From NCBI GenBank assembly GCA_019232625.1, contig JAFANP010000006.1:124001-188000 (forward strand): 64,000 nucleotides of DNA, written 5' to 3'. This stretch comes from Alphaproteobacteria bacterium (GTDB taxonomy: Bacteria; Pseudomonadota; Alphaproteobacteria; Sphingomonadales; Sphingomonadaceae). Within the stretch, counting starts at the first letter, position 1, and each line of letters opens with the position of its first letter. The notes under the pieces were generated by a model, which was not told the DNA's origin, did no database searches, and saw only the letters and a program-made list of their open reading frames with translations. Below, piece after piece: positions 52,252 to 60,837 of this stretch. The position numbers and the translations under genes are program-made.

Positions 52252-55200
52252 ATGAGACTCAAGCCCGTTGAAGCCGCCGAGGCGTCCGACGCTACGGCAT
52301 CCGCGCGCGCCGAAATCCGCCGCCTCCACCGCGCGAGCGAGCCCGAGGTGCTGAAGCCCCTCCTTGCCGACGCCGCGCTCGATCCCGATTCGCGGCGGCG
52401 GGTGGAAGGCCGCGCGCTCGGCATGCTCGCCGACCTCAGGGCCGCGCAATCGTCGGGCTGGGTCAACCAGTTCCTGCAGGAATATCGCCTCAACACCTCC
52501 GAAGGAATCGCCCTCCTTTCCCTGGCGGAAGCCTTCCTGCGCGTGCCCGACCCGGAAACGGCCGACCAGCTCATCGCCGACAAGCTCGGCAATGCCGACT
52601 GGCGCGCCCACAAGGGCAAGTCCCATTCGAGCCTGGTCAACTCCGCCACCTGGGGCCTGGTGATCGGCCGGGCGCTGGTCAGCGACAGCGAGCAGGCGAG
52701 CGCGCTCAAGCGGCTCGTCGCGCGGGTCGGCGAGCCGTTCGTCCGCCAGGCGGTGGGCGCGGCGATGCGGCTGATGGGCGAGATCTTCGTCATGGGCCGG
52801 ACCATCGACGAGGCGATCAAGCGGATGGAGCGGCGCGAGAATGCCGGCTTCACCGCCAGCTTCGACATGCTCGGCGAGGCGGCCCGCACCTTCCCCGACG
52901 CGGAGCGCTATTTCCGAAGCTACGAGGAGGCGATCCGCGCCGTCGGCAAGGTGGCGAAGCGCGGCCACTCCATCTCGGTCAAGCTCTCCGCCCTCCACCC
53001 GCGCTACGAGGTGGCGCAATATGAACGCTGCGTGCCCTCCCTGGTCGAGCAGGTCGAGGCCCTGGCCCTGCTCGCCCGCAAGACCGGCATCGGCTTCACC
53101 ATCGACGCGGAGGAGAGCGAGCGGCTGGAGATGAGCCTCGACATCATCGAGACGGTGGCGGGACTGCCGTCGCTCGAGGGATGGGACGGGCTCGGCATGG
53201 CCGTCCAGGCCTATGGCAAGAGGTGCCGGCCGACCATCGCCTGGGCCGACGCAATCGGCGCCGCCACCGGCCGGCGCATCGCCGTCCGCCTCGTCAAGGG
53301 CGCCTATTGGGACAGCGAGGTCAAGCGGACCCAGGAGCAGGGGCTGCCCGATTACCCGCTCTTCACCCGCAAGGCGGCGACCGACGTCTCCTATCTGGCC
53401 TGCGCGCGCGACATGCTGGCGGCGAGGAACATCTATCCCGCCTTCGCCACCCACAATGCGCTCACCGTCGCCACCCTGCTCGAATGGGCAGGGCCGAGCC
53501 GCGACTTCGAGTTCCAGCGCCTCCACGGCATGGGGGAGGGGCTCTACGAGACGCTGGTGCGCGAGCAGGGCTACCAGACCCGCATCTATGCGCCGGTCGG
53601 GGGCCACCGCGACCTCCTCGCCTATCTCGTGCGCCGGCTGCTCGAGAACGGCGCCAATTCGAGCTTCGTCCACCAGCTCGCGGACGAGCGGCTGACCGAT
53701 TCCGACATCCTCGCCGACCCGGTGGCGAAGATCGCGGCGGTGGGCGGCTCGCGCCACTCGGCCATTCCCCTGCCCAAGGACCTGTTCGAGCCGGTACGGG
53801 GGAACAGCCAGGGCCTCGACCTGGCCGACCGGGTGGAGCTGGAGCGGGTGGCGCGCGCCGTGGCGAGCGCTCCCCTCCCGCTCGCGGGAGCGGCCGGGGG
53901 CGGGCAGGCGGAGACCGCGCGCGCCCACCCCCCGGCCCCCTCCCGCGCGCGGGAGGGGGAGAAGCCCGCGGTCACTTCCACCGGCGAGGGTGCCGACCGG
54001 TGCAAGGCCGAAGCCCGCGCGATGGTCTCGCGCGCGCTCGCCGCCTTCCCCGCCTGGGCGTCGCGGCCGGTCGAGCATCGCGCCCGCTGCCTCGAGCGCC
54101 TCGCCGATTTGCTCGAGCAGGAGCGCGACGCGCTGATGCGGATCTGCGTCCAGGAAGCGCGCAAGACCATCCCCGACGCCCTCGCCGAAGTGCGCGAGGC
54201 GGTCGACTTCTGCCGCTATTACGCCAACCAGGCCCGTGCCGGGCTGCAGCCCGTCGAGCTACCCGGGCCGACCGGCGAGCGCAACGTCTTGAGGATGGAG
54301 GGCCGCGGCGTCTGGGTCTGCATCGCGCCCTGGAACTTCCCGCTCGCCATCTTCCTCGGCCAGGTCGCCGCCGCCCTGGTGACCGGCAACGCGGTGGTCG
54401 CCAAGCCGGCCCCGCAGACCCCCGAGATCGCCGCCTACGCCGTCGGCCTCGCCCACGGCGCGGGCATTCCGGAGGACGCGCTCGTCCTCGCGCCGGGCGG
54501 TCCGGACATGGGCGGGGCCCTCGTCGAGGACGGCCGCATCGCCGGCATCGCCTTCACCGGGTCCACCGCCACCGCCAAGCGCATCGCCCGCGAGCTGCTG
54601 AGCGACGACGAGCGGCCGATCATCCCCTTCATCGCGGAGACCGGCGGCATCAACGCGATGATCGTCGATTCCACCGCCCTGCCGGAGCAGGTGGTGATGG
54701 ACGTCGTCACCTCCGCCTTCCGCTCCGCCGGCCAGCGCTGCTCGGCGCTGCGCCTTCTCCTCCTCCAGGAAGAGATAGCGGAGCGCACGCTGGAGATGCT
54801 CGCGGGAGCGATGGACACGCTCGTCGTCGGCGACCCGGCCGACCCCGCCACCGACGTCGGCCCGGTGATCGACGAGGGCGCCTACGACCGGCTGATGCGG
54901 CACCGCGAGGAGACGCGGGCCCGCTGGATCAAGACGGTGGAGGCGCCGGCCGGGGGCCTGTTCGTCCCGCCCACCCTGATCGGCATCGACCGGGTCGAGG
55001 ACCTCGGGAAGGAATGGTTCGGCCCGCTCCTCCACGTCGCCACCTGGAAGGCGGGCCGGCTCGCCGAGACGGTGGAGCGGGTCAATCGCTCGGGCTTCGG
55101 CCTCACCATGGGCCTCCACAGCCGAATCGCCCGCGCCGCCGAGACGGTCGAGGAGGTGGCGACGGTCGGCAATCTCTACGTCAACCGCTCGATGATCGGC

Positions 55201-55371
55201 GCCATCGTCGGCTCGCAGCCGTTCGGCGGCGAGGGCCTCTCCGGAACCGGCCCCAAGGCGGGCGGCCCCCATTACCTCCCCCGCTTCTGCGCCGAGCGGG
55301 TCACCAGCACCGACACGACGAGCGCCGGCGGCAACGCGACCTTGCTCAGCCTGGAGGATGTGGGGCTGTAG
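52252..55371 (+). CDS. putA: Bifunctional proline dehydrogenase / P5C dehydrogenase
   Basis: The 1039-residue enzyme turns proline into glutamate. The first half is the FAD-dependent barrel (ISVKLSALHPRYEVAQ, RLVKGAYWDSEVKR, YAPVGGHRDLLAYLVRRL). The second half is an aldehyde dehydrogenase with PWNFPLAIFLGQVAAAL, FTGSTATAKRIA, Glu in IAETGGINAM and Cys in SAGQRCSALR. Residues about 541-570 are encoded by a palindromic repeat and read as Pro/Ala/Arg-rich filler. The last 285 bases are repeated at 57066-57350 beyond an inserted gene. No N-terminal DNA-binding domain is present. Confidence 0.96.
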   Translation: MRLKPVEAAEASDATASARAEIRRLHRASEPEVLKPLLADAALDPDSRRRVEGRALGMLADLRAAQSSGWVNQFLQEYRLNTSEGIALLSLAEAFLRVPDPETADQLIADKLGNADWRAHKGKSHSSLVNSATWGLVIGRALVSDSEQASALKRLVARVGEPFVRQAVGAAMRLMGEIFVMGRTIDEAIKRMERRENAGFTASFDMLGEAARTFPDAERYFRSYEEAIRAVGKVAKRGHSISVKLSALHPRYEVAQYERCVPSLVEQVEALALLARKTGIGFTIDAEESERLEMSLDIIETVAGLPSLEGWDGLGMAVQAYGKRCRPTIAWADAIGAATGRRIAVRLVKGAYWDSEVKRTQEQGLPDYPLFTRKAATDVSYLACARDMLAARNIYPAFATHNALTVATLLEWAGPSRDFEFQRLHGMGEGLYETLVREQGYQTRIYAPVGGHRDLLAYLVRRLLENGANSSFVHQLADERLTDSDILADPVAKIAAVGGSRHSAIPLPKDLFEPVRGNSQGLDLADRVELERVARAVASAPLPLAGAAGGGQAETARAHPPAPSRAREGEKPAVTSTGEGADRCKAEARAMVSRALAAFPAWASRPVEHRARCLERLADLLEQERDALMRICVQEARKTIPDALAEVREAVDFCRYYANQARAGLQPVELPGPTGERNVLRMEGRGVWVCIAPWNFPLAIFLGQVAAALVTGNAVVAKPAPQTPEIAAYAVGLAHGAGIPEDALVLAPGGPDMGGALVEDGRIAGIAFTGSTATAKRIARELLSDDERPIIPFIAETGGINAMIVDSTALPEQVVMDVVTSAFRSAGQRCSALRLLLLQEEIAERTLEMLAGAMDTLVVGDPADPATDVGPVIDEGAYDRLMRHREETRARWIKTVEAPAGGLFVPPTLIGIDRVEDLGKEWFGPLLHVATWKAGRLAETVERVNRSGFGLTMGLHSRIARAAETVEEVATVGNLYVNRSMIGAIVGSQPFGGEGLSGTGPKAGGPHYLPRFCAERVTSTDTTSAGGNATLLSLEDVGL
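53871..53960. repeat. Palindromic repeat pair within putA coding sequence
   Basis: Two hairpins, CTCCC-GCTCGC-GGGAG and CCCCCTCCCGC-GC-GCGGGAGGGGG, lie in frame in the linker between the two putA enzyme domains. The encoded filler reads APLPLAGAAGGGQ then HPPAPSRAREGEK. Elsewhere in the window this class lies between genes. Confidence 0.75.
55087..55371 (+). repeat. Left copy of the 285-bp putA 3'-end repeat
   Basis: The last 285 bases of putA, paired with 57066-57350. I count 14 base differences, all silent, including the stop codon (TAG against TAA). The antisense stop TGA of the inserted gene lies in this copy at 55346-55348. Confidence 0.9.
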
Positions 55372-57001
55372 CGTCGGTGGAGGCTGAAGGCTTAAATCCG
55401 AGGGCCCAACCGGGCACAACATCAAAGACTGCGCGGGAAGGCGAGTACAGAACCGCCGAGCCGAGGCTGGACTGTTCATGTGCCGCGGCTGTCGAGAGAT
55501 TGGACAAGCTCTCGCGGGCTTGCCTTACATTTTGAACAACCGACTCGCGGCCCTGCGCTACGACAAAGTAAGTGATCCCTGCGGCGATGAAGCCGAATAT
55601 TATAGGAGTTCCTAAGGTCGATATTAGCTCCTCAAGAATATCTGAACTGCCACTGTTATGGCCGAAGTTCGTGCAGGCATAGAGAAGGGTTAAGGCAGCA
55701 ACGGCAATCCCGACCCCAAACGGTAGGTTTTCAGACGCCGGTGGAGGATCTCTCATTTCACCTGCTGCAGCCCGCCTGTCCTGCAGTAAAGAAGATAAGA
55801 AAACTTTTGCATTCTCGACAAATTTAGCATTCCAATTCCCCAAATCCATCCACAGATTCGGTATCTCCTCCAGCACTATCCGAATATCATCTATGCCGAA
55901 ATCAGCGGATTCTTCGAGCCGCCGAGCCAGGCTCCTTGCCGCGTTGATCGCTGTGGAGTCACTGGAATTTGCACCGTAGGACACATCGAATGTATTGCTG
56001 TAGTAATAAAGAGCAGACATTCGATCTGCCTCCGCTTTGATAAGCGGATGTGCACCGAAAGCAATTTCCTTTATCTCTTGCAGCAATTCCGAAAACACTT
56101 TTTCTACGAAGTCAGTCTGAAGGATAAAAGCGGGATCGCCTGGAGCCTTCGTCAGGAGATTTCTGTCGAGCCGAATGGACCACTTGAGGTGGTACGCTGC
56201 CCCCTCAAGATCGCGTAGCGCGCAGAAGGCCCGTGCAAGCTCGTAATGCAGTCCGGCTGTCTCGTGTAAGGTCAAGCCTTTGCGGGCATATGCTGCTGCT
56301 TCAGTGTATTTGCCTTGGCAGTTTGCCGCGTAAGCCGCATAGAGCTGCCCATTCGCAGACTCTTCCGGAAAGTCATGTGCCGCGTAACGTGATGAAGCCA
56401 GGAATGCTGACTCGGCCGCGCTGAGGTCAATTACGTCCGGCGAATTATTTAAAGAGTCTCCAAGGAGCACGACTCCACGCAGAAAGTGAAAACGGTGCTC
56501 GGTATTTTCACCTAACTCGCTACCGTAACCGTTAATTGCCTTATCGACGGCATCGAGGGCTTCCGCAAAGTGGCCACGCCTAAGTCGGTCGCGCGCCCTG
56601 CTGAACTGCTCGTAAGCCCAAGTCAGCGAAGGGTTTTCAATCAGGTTTTCAATTTTTTCCAGATGATCGTTGGTTCGACCCAGTTCGGCGGCAACGCGTG
56701 CAAATCCCCACTCGAGGACGGAACCTACGCGAGAGAACCCGTCTTCCGTAGCCTTCTTAAGGTCACTGATCGACCATACTATTTCGTGAGTCGCTTCACG
56801 GTGAGCCTCCTCAAGACGCTCGAGCTGTCTGATCTGCGCCCCGGAAGCTTCATTCGTGGTGGTAATCATCGACTTCACCGGTGCACTGACCCACGTAGCG
56901 AGTTCGCGATTAAGCTCCCGCTGTTGAAGGAAGTCCGTGTACGTCATGCTGCTATCGCTCGATCGATAGTATGCCGTTGGCGAACCGAGCCACTGAGCCA
57001 T
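55346..57001 (-). CDS. TPR and transmembrane protein inserted at the putA end
   Basis: A 551-residue protein from the ATG at 57001 behind GGGGGAGAGCAA. Residues about 45-120 form a coiled coil (IRQLERLEEAHREATHEIVW). Residues about 125-330 are helical repeats of TPR type (RRGHFAEALDAVDKAINGYG; CQGKYTEAAAYARKGLTLHE; LRDLEGAAYHLKWSIRLDRN). Two membrane helices lie near 428-447 and 466-484, with about 67 residues after them. GC is well below that of putA. The frame has no stop before 55346, so its C-terminus runs into the putA end on the opposite strand. No catalytic domain is recognised. The build (repeat sensor plus membrane pair) fits a membrane-acting defence effector, but that is inference. 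Confidence 0.8.
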   Translation of the reverse strand: MAQWLGSPTAYYRSSDSSMTYTDFLQQRELNRELATWVSAPVKSMITTTNEASGAQIRQLERLEEAHREATHEIVWSISDLKKATEDGFSRVGSVLEWGFARVAAELGRTNDHLEKIENLIENPSLTWAYEQFSRARDRLRRGHFAEALDAVDKAINGYGSELGENTEHRFHFLRGVVLLGDSLNNSPDVIDLSAAESAFLASSRYAAHDFPEESANGQLYAAYAANCQGKYTEAAAYARKGLTLHETAGLHYELARAFCALRDLEGAAYHLKWSIRLDRNLLTKAPGDPAFILQTDFVEKVFSELLQEIKEIAFGAHPLIKAEADRMSALYYYSNTFDVSYGANSSDSTAINAARSLARRLEESADFGIDDIRIVLEEIPNLWMDLGNWNAKFVENAKVFLSSLLQDRRAAAGEMRDPPPASENLPFGVGIAVAALTLLYACTNFGHNSGSSDILEELISTLGTPIIFGFIAAGITYFVVAQGRESVVQNVRQARESLSNLSTAAAHEQSSLGSAVLYSPSRAVFDVVPGWALGFKPSASTDATAPHPPG

Positions 57002-57065
57002 TTGCTCTCCCCCTCGCACGAGGATGTTATTGGGGTTCCGGGATGTCAACGGTGAAGCGTGTGAC

Positions 57066-57350
57066 CGCTCCGGCTTCGGCCTCACCATGGGCCTCCACAG
57101 CCGGATCGCCCGCGCCGCCGAGACGGTCGAGGAGGTGGCGACGGTCGGCAATCTCTACGTCAACCGCTCGATGATCGGCGCCATCGTCGGCTCGCAGCCG
57201 TTCGGCGGCGAGGGCCTCTCCGGAACCGGCCCCAAGGCCGGCGGCCCGCATTATCTGCCGCGCTTCTGCGCCGAGCGGGTCACCAGCACGGACACGACCA
57301 GCGCCGGCGGCAACGCGACCTTGCTCTCCCTGGAGGACGTCGGGCTGTAA
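57066..57350 (+). pseudogene. Duplicated putA 3' fragment
   Basis: These 285 bases encode the last 94 residues of PutA, identical in protein sequence to the end of the full gene (GFGLTMGLHSRIARAAE ... LEDVGL). There is no functional start; a frame from 57024 reads into it from the inserted DNA. Homology stops abruptly at about 57060-57066. It is either the displaced original end of the host putA or an incoming fragment. Confidence 0.88.
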
Positions 57351-57484
57351 TTTCCCCGAGTCGCACCCCCGGTCCACGATCGATCCGGGGCATCTTGCCC
57401 CCCTCTCCCCGGCGGGAGAGGGGCTTCGACAAATACGGGGACGCTAGCCCTAGAGCGATGAGGGACCGGATTGAATGGCCGGCA

Positions 57485-57569
57485 CCGTTCGCCCTGAGCC
57501 TGTCGAAGGGCTTTCCTTCCCCTTGCGCAAAGCAGAAGGGAAAGGCTTCGACAGGCTCAGCCCGAACGG
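57485..57569. repeat. Inverted pair of REP-like units
   Basis: CCGTTCGCCCTGAGCCTGTC-GAAG and its near-complement face each other around about 37 bases. A further hairpin CCCCTCTCCC-CGGC-GGGAGAGGGG lies at 57399-57422. The gap 57351-57597 holds no gene. Confidence 0.75.
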
Positions 57570-57597
57570 AGGTGGGTAACGCTCATCGCCGGCCGCT

Positions 57598-58392
57598 CTA
57601 GAACCGCTTCGACACGCCGGCGTAGAGCTGCACGTCCGGTGCCGCTTCGTTGAGGCCGATGTTCGCGCCGACGTCCAGCTGCAGGTCGTCCTTCGCCATC
57701 CACCCGGCGGAGAGCCCCGCCAGAAGCTCGGTCGAGCGGCCCGACGGGTCCTCGTCCCGAACCGCGCTGAGCTCGGCCGTCGCCGACAGCGTCTCGCTCA
57801 ACTCCGCCGACAGGCCGGCGACGCCGCCATAAGCGAGGTGGCGGCCGTGGCGGTCCTCGTCCGCGGCGGCTTCGACCTGCCCCGTGAGGCCGAGCTGCAG
57901 CCCGTGCGGAAGCTCGTAGCTCACCGGGACGAGCAGCCCCGCGCTCCAGTCGCCTGCGCCGATCGCGCCGTTCCCGGTCGGCAGCGTCGCATAGGGCATG
58001 AGCGCCGCCGAGAAGCCCTTGCCGTCCGGATGGGCGAGGTTGGCGCGGAGGGCGAGGGTCACGTCTCCGATGCCGTCCATGCGCGAGCGGCCTGCCGCAT
58101 TCCGCTCCTTCACCCGTCCGTAGGCCGTCCAGCCGAGCTGCGCCTCGATCCGGTCGGAGAGGCCGAGGCGGACGAGGATCTCGCCGAGCTGCAGCGTGTC
58201 GGTGCGCGCCCCGCCGTCCCGCTCCAGCGTCCAGTCGGCGAGCCCCAGCTCGACCGCGGCATGGCCCGCGTCGATCGTGCAGGGCGGCGTGCCCAGCCCC
58301 GGACGGTCCGGGCAGAAGTCGCGGAGACCCTGCGCTCCGGCGGGGGCGGCGGCGGCGAGGAAGAGGGCGGCGAGCCGTGCGAAGCTGATCAT
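57598..58392 (-). CDS. Outer-membrane beta-barrel protein (phenol MetA-like transporter family)
   Basis: A 264-residue exported protein with signal peptide (ISFARLAALFLAAAAPAGA) and alternating strands typical of a beta-barrel (AAVELGLADWTLER; IEAQLGWTAYGRV; LQLGLTGQVEAAADE), ending in Phe (LYAGVSKRF), the usual sorting signal. Two Cys near the front may bond. It resembles the 'MetA-pathway of phenol degradation' transporter family. Substrate is unknown. Confidence 0.75.
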   Translation of the reverse strand: MISFARLAALFLAAAAPAGAQGLRDFCPDRPGLGTPPCTIDAGHAAVELGLADWTLERDGGARTDTLQLGEILVRLGLSDRIEAQLGWTAYGRVKERNAAGRSRMDGIGDVTLALRANLAHPDGKGFSAALMPYATLPTGNGAIGAGDWSAGLLVPVSYELPHGLQLGLTGQVEAAADEDRHGRHLAYGGVAGLSAELSETLSATAELSAVRDEDPSGRSTELLAGLSAGWMAKDDLQLDVGANIGLNEAAPDVQLYAGVSKRF

Positions 58393-58454
58393 GCCGCCCT
58401 ATTAGCGGCCCGCCGCCCTTGCCGCGAGCGCCCGACTCGGCGAAGGATGGCGTC

Positions 58455-59462
58455 ATGACCGATCTCGACGCCTTCATCGCCGGCCTGCCCAAGGCCGAGC
58501 TCCATATCCATATCGAGGGCAGCCTCGAGCCGGAGCTGATGTTCGAGCTGGCGAGGCGCAACCGGGTGGCGATCCCCTTCGCGAGCGTCGAGGAGGTGCG
58601 GGCCGCCTACAGCTTCTCGAACCTCCAGGACTTCCTCGACATCTACTATCAGGGCGCCAACGTCCTGCTCCACGAGGAGGATTTCCGCGACCTCGCCGTC
58701 GCCTATTTCGACCGGGCGGCGGCCGACGCCGTGACCCACGCCGAGATATTCTTCGACCCGCAGACCCACACCGACCGCGGCGTCGCCTTCGACACGGTGG
58801 TGCGCGGCCTTCTCGCCGGGATGGACGAGGCGCGCGAGAGGCACGGCCTGACTTCCAAGCTGATCCTCTGCTTCCTCCGCCACCTCGACGAAGACGCGGC
58901 CTTCGCGACGCTTCGCAAGGCCGAGCCGTGGCTGGAACGGATCGAGGCGGTGGGCCTGGACAGCTCGGAAGTGGGCCATCCCCCTTCCAAGTTCGCCCGG
59001 GTGTTCGCCGCCGCCGCCGAGCGGGGCCTGAAACGGGTCGCCCATGCCGGCGAGGAGGGGCCGCCCGAATATGTGCGGGAGGCGCTGGACATCCTCAGGG
59101 TCGACCGGCTCGACCACGGCAATCGCTCGCTGGAGGACCCGGCGCTTGTCGACCGGCTGGCGCGCGAGGGGATGACCCTCACCGTCTGCCCGCTCTCCAA
59201 CCTCAAGCTGTGCGGAGTGAAGGACATGGCCGAGCATCCGCTCGACCGGATGCTCGCCCTTGGGCTTCGGGCGACGGTGAACTCCGACGACCCGGCCTAT
59301 TTCGGCGGCTATGTGAACGACAATTACCGGGCGGTGGCGGCGGCCCGGCGGCTGAGCCGCGACCAGCTCGCGACCCTGGCCCGCAACAGCTTCCTGGGGT
59401 CGTTCCTGGGAGAGTCGGAGAAAGCGGCGCGGATCGCCCGGCTGGACGCCTATCTCGCCTAG
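58455..59462 (+). CDS. Adenine deaminase (adenosine deaminase superfamily)
   Basis: A 335-residue metal-dependent deaminase: AELHIHIEGSLEPELMFELA, the segment NLQDFLDIYYQGANVLLHEEDF, VAHAGEEGPPEY, IDH-like LDHGNRSLEDP and NSDDPAYFGGYV. The FxNLQxFLDxYY and DSSEVGHPPSKF segments are typical of the adenine-specific branch, like the Pseudomonas aeruginosa enzyme, rather than adenosine deaminase. It turns adenine into hypoxanthine for purine salvage. The ATG at 58455 fits the family. Confidence 0.88.
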   Translation: MTDLDAFIAGLPKAELHIHIEGSLEPELMFELARRNRVAIPFASVEEVRAAYSFSNLQDFLDIYYQGANVLLHEEDFRDLAVAYFDRAAADAVTHAEIFFDPQTHTDRGVAFDTVVRGLLAGMDEARERHGLTSKLILCFLRHLDEDAAFATLRKAEPWLERIEAVGLDSSEVGHPPSKFARVFAAAAERGLKRVAHAGEEGPPEYVREALDILRVDRLDHGNRSLEDPALVDRLAREGMTLTVCPLSNLKLCGVKDMAEHPLDRMLALGLRATVNSDDPAYFGGYVNDNYRAVAAARRLSRDQLATLARNSFLGSFLGESEKAARIARLDAYLA

Positions 59463-59474
59463 AGCAAGGAAGCC

Positions 59475-59641
59475 CTTTGACAGGCTCAGGGCGAACGGTG
59501 CGGGCGTCAATCCGATCCCTCGTCGCTCTAAGTCCCCTCCCTGCGTGCAGGGGAGAGGCTAGGGGTGGGTGCGTCTCCGGAAGAGGTTTCGCGCTTCATT
59601 GACGGACCCACCCCCGGCCCCTCCCTGCACGCAGGGAGGGG
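59475..59641. repeat. Cluster of REP-like and palindromic repeats
   Basis: A reversed REP-like unit (TTTGACAGGCTCAGGGCGAAC, 59476-59496, trimmed here) is followed by two hairpins, CTCCCTGC-GTGCAGGGGAG near 59537-59555 and CCCCTCCCTGC-AC-GCAGGGAGGGG at 59618-59641. No gene lies in this gap. Confidence 0.65.
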
Positions 59642-59643
59642 GG

Positions 59644-60837
59644 TCAGCCCGGGGCCGGCTTGTCCGGCTGCTCCGGCCGATCCGCTCCCTCGTCCTCTTG
59701 CGCCACCAGCCTGACCGGCGGGTAGGGCATGATCAGGCTTCCGTCGGGCGCCGCCGTGAAGGTCGTCTGGCTGGGATAGGCGAGCTGGACGTCCTCGCGG
59801 TTGAAGCGGTCGAGGATGGCGATGCAGACCGCGCTTCGGGTGCGGTAGACCTCCTCATAGTCGGTCGAATGGACGTCGAACTGCAGCTCGAAGTCGAGCG
59901 TCGAGGCGCCGAAGCCGGTCATCCCCGCCCGCACCAGCGACGCCTTGGGCTGCGCCTCGACGATCTCCTTCAGCATCGCCGGCAGGCGCGCGCACACGTC
60001 CGACGGAGTCTGGCAGACGAGGCCGAGCGGCAGCACGATCCGGCGATGCTCGAGATGCGCGAAATTGTGGATCTGTTGCTCGAGCAGCTTCGCGTTGGCG
60101 ACGACGATCTGCTCGCCCGAGAGGGAGCGGATCCGGGTCGTCTTGAGGCCGATATTCTCGACGGTGCCGTTGACCTCGCCGAAGCGTATGCCCTCGCCGC
60201 GCCGGAAGGGCTTGTCGAACAGGATCGACAGCGCGGCGAACAGGTCGGAGAATATGCCTTGCGCGGCGAGGCCGATGGCGATGCCGCCGATGCCGAGGCC
60301 GGCGACGAGGCCGGTGACGTTGACGCCGAGATTGTCGAGGATGAGGATGATCGCGATCGCGAACAAGGCGATGGTGACGAGCAGCCGGATGATCCCGACC
60401 GCCGAGCTCAGGGTGCTGTGCTCGTCGCTGGCGCCGACGCGGTGCTCGACATAGCCGAGCACCAGCTCGCGCGCCCAGATCGCCGCCTGGATGGCGAAGG
60501 CGATGACGAAGGCGGCGTGGATGACGCTCATCAGCGTCGGCGGGGTGAAGGCGTGCTCCGCGACAAGCTCGGCCGCGGCCGCGATCATGAAGTAGAGCTT
60601 CGTCCTCGAAAGGACGCGGGCGAAGATCACCGGCCAGTGCGGGTCGCCGCCCCAGCGCGAGATCAGCCGGCAGCCGAGCGTGCGTATCGCCAGCATGGCG
60701 AGGACGAGGAGGACCCCGAGCGCGGCGGCGATGAGGATGCCGACGAGATTGCCGCTCACCCACTGGGCGGCTTCCGCCGCGAGGCGCTGGCTCTTTTCGG
60801 TGACGTTCGTCGCGACACCGGCAGTGTGGACGTTCAT
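59644..60837 (-). CDS. Small-conductance mechanosensitive channel (MscS family)
   Basis: A 397-residue protein with about five membrane segments. The pore helix is VTGLVAGLGIGGIAIGLAAQ, typical of MscS, followed by the beta domain with FRRGEGIRFGEVNGTVENIG and RIRSLSGEQIVVANAKLL. It opens under turgor to release solutes. It follows the topoisomerase gene on the same strand, with a 1-base overlap. Confidence 0.93.
   Translation of the reverse strand: MNVHTAGVATNVTEKSQRLAAEAAQWVSGNLVGILIAAALGVLLVLAMLAIRTLGCRLISRWGGDPHWPVIFARVLSRTKLYFMIAAAAELVAEHAFTPPTLMSVIHAAFVIAFAIQAAIWARELVLGYVEHRVGASDEHSTLSSAVGIIRLLVTIALFAIAIILILDNLGVNVTGLVAGLGIGGIAIGLAAQGIFSDLFAALSILFDKPFRRGEGIRFGEVNGTVENIGLKTTRIRSLSGEQIVVANAKLLEQQIHNFAHLEHRRIVLPLGLVCQTPSDVCARLPAMLKEIVEAQPKASLVRAGMTGFGASTLDFELQFDVHSTDYEEVYRTRSAVCIAILDRFNREDVQLAYPSQTTFTAAPDGSLIMPYPPVRLVAQEDEGADRPEQPDKPAPG

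Noticed and set aside
53871-53960. CRISPR-like repeat run in putA
   Set aside because: Only two hairpins, no regular spacer length, and in frame with the protein.
52108-54078. 656-codon minus-strand frame over putA and the MaoC gene
   Set aside because: Antisense shadow of putA; no start signal and no motif.
53181-55535. 784-codon plus-strand frame inside putA
   Set aside because: Shifted frame of putA made of Arg/Pro-rich filler.
57024-57350. Independent short gene for an aldehyde dehydrogenase fragment
   Set aside because: It is the duplicated putA end read from insert DNA, without a real start or a catalytic site.
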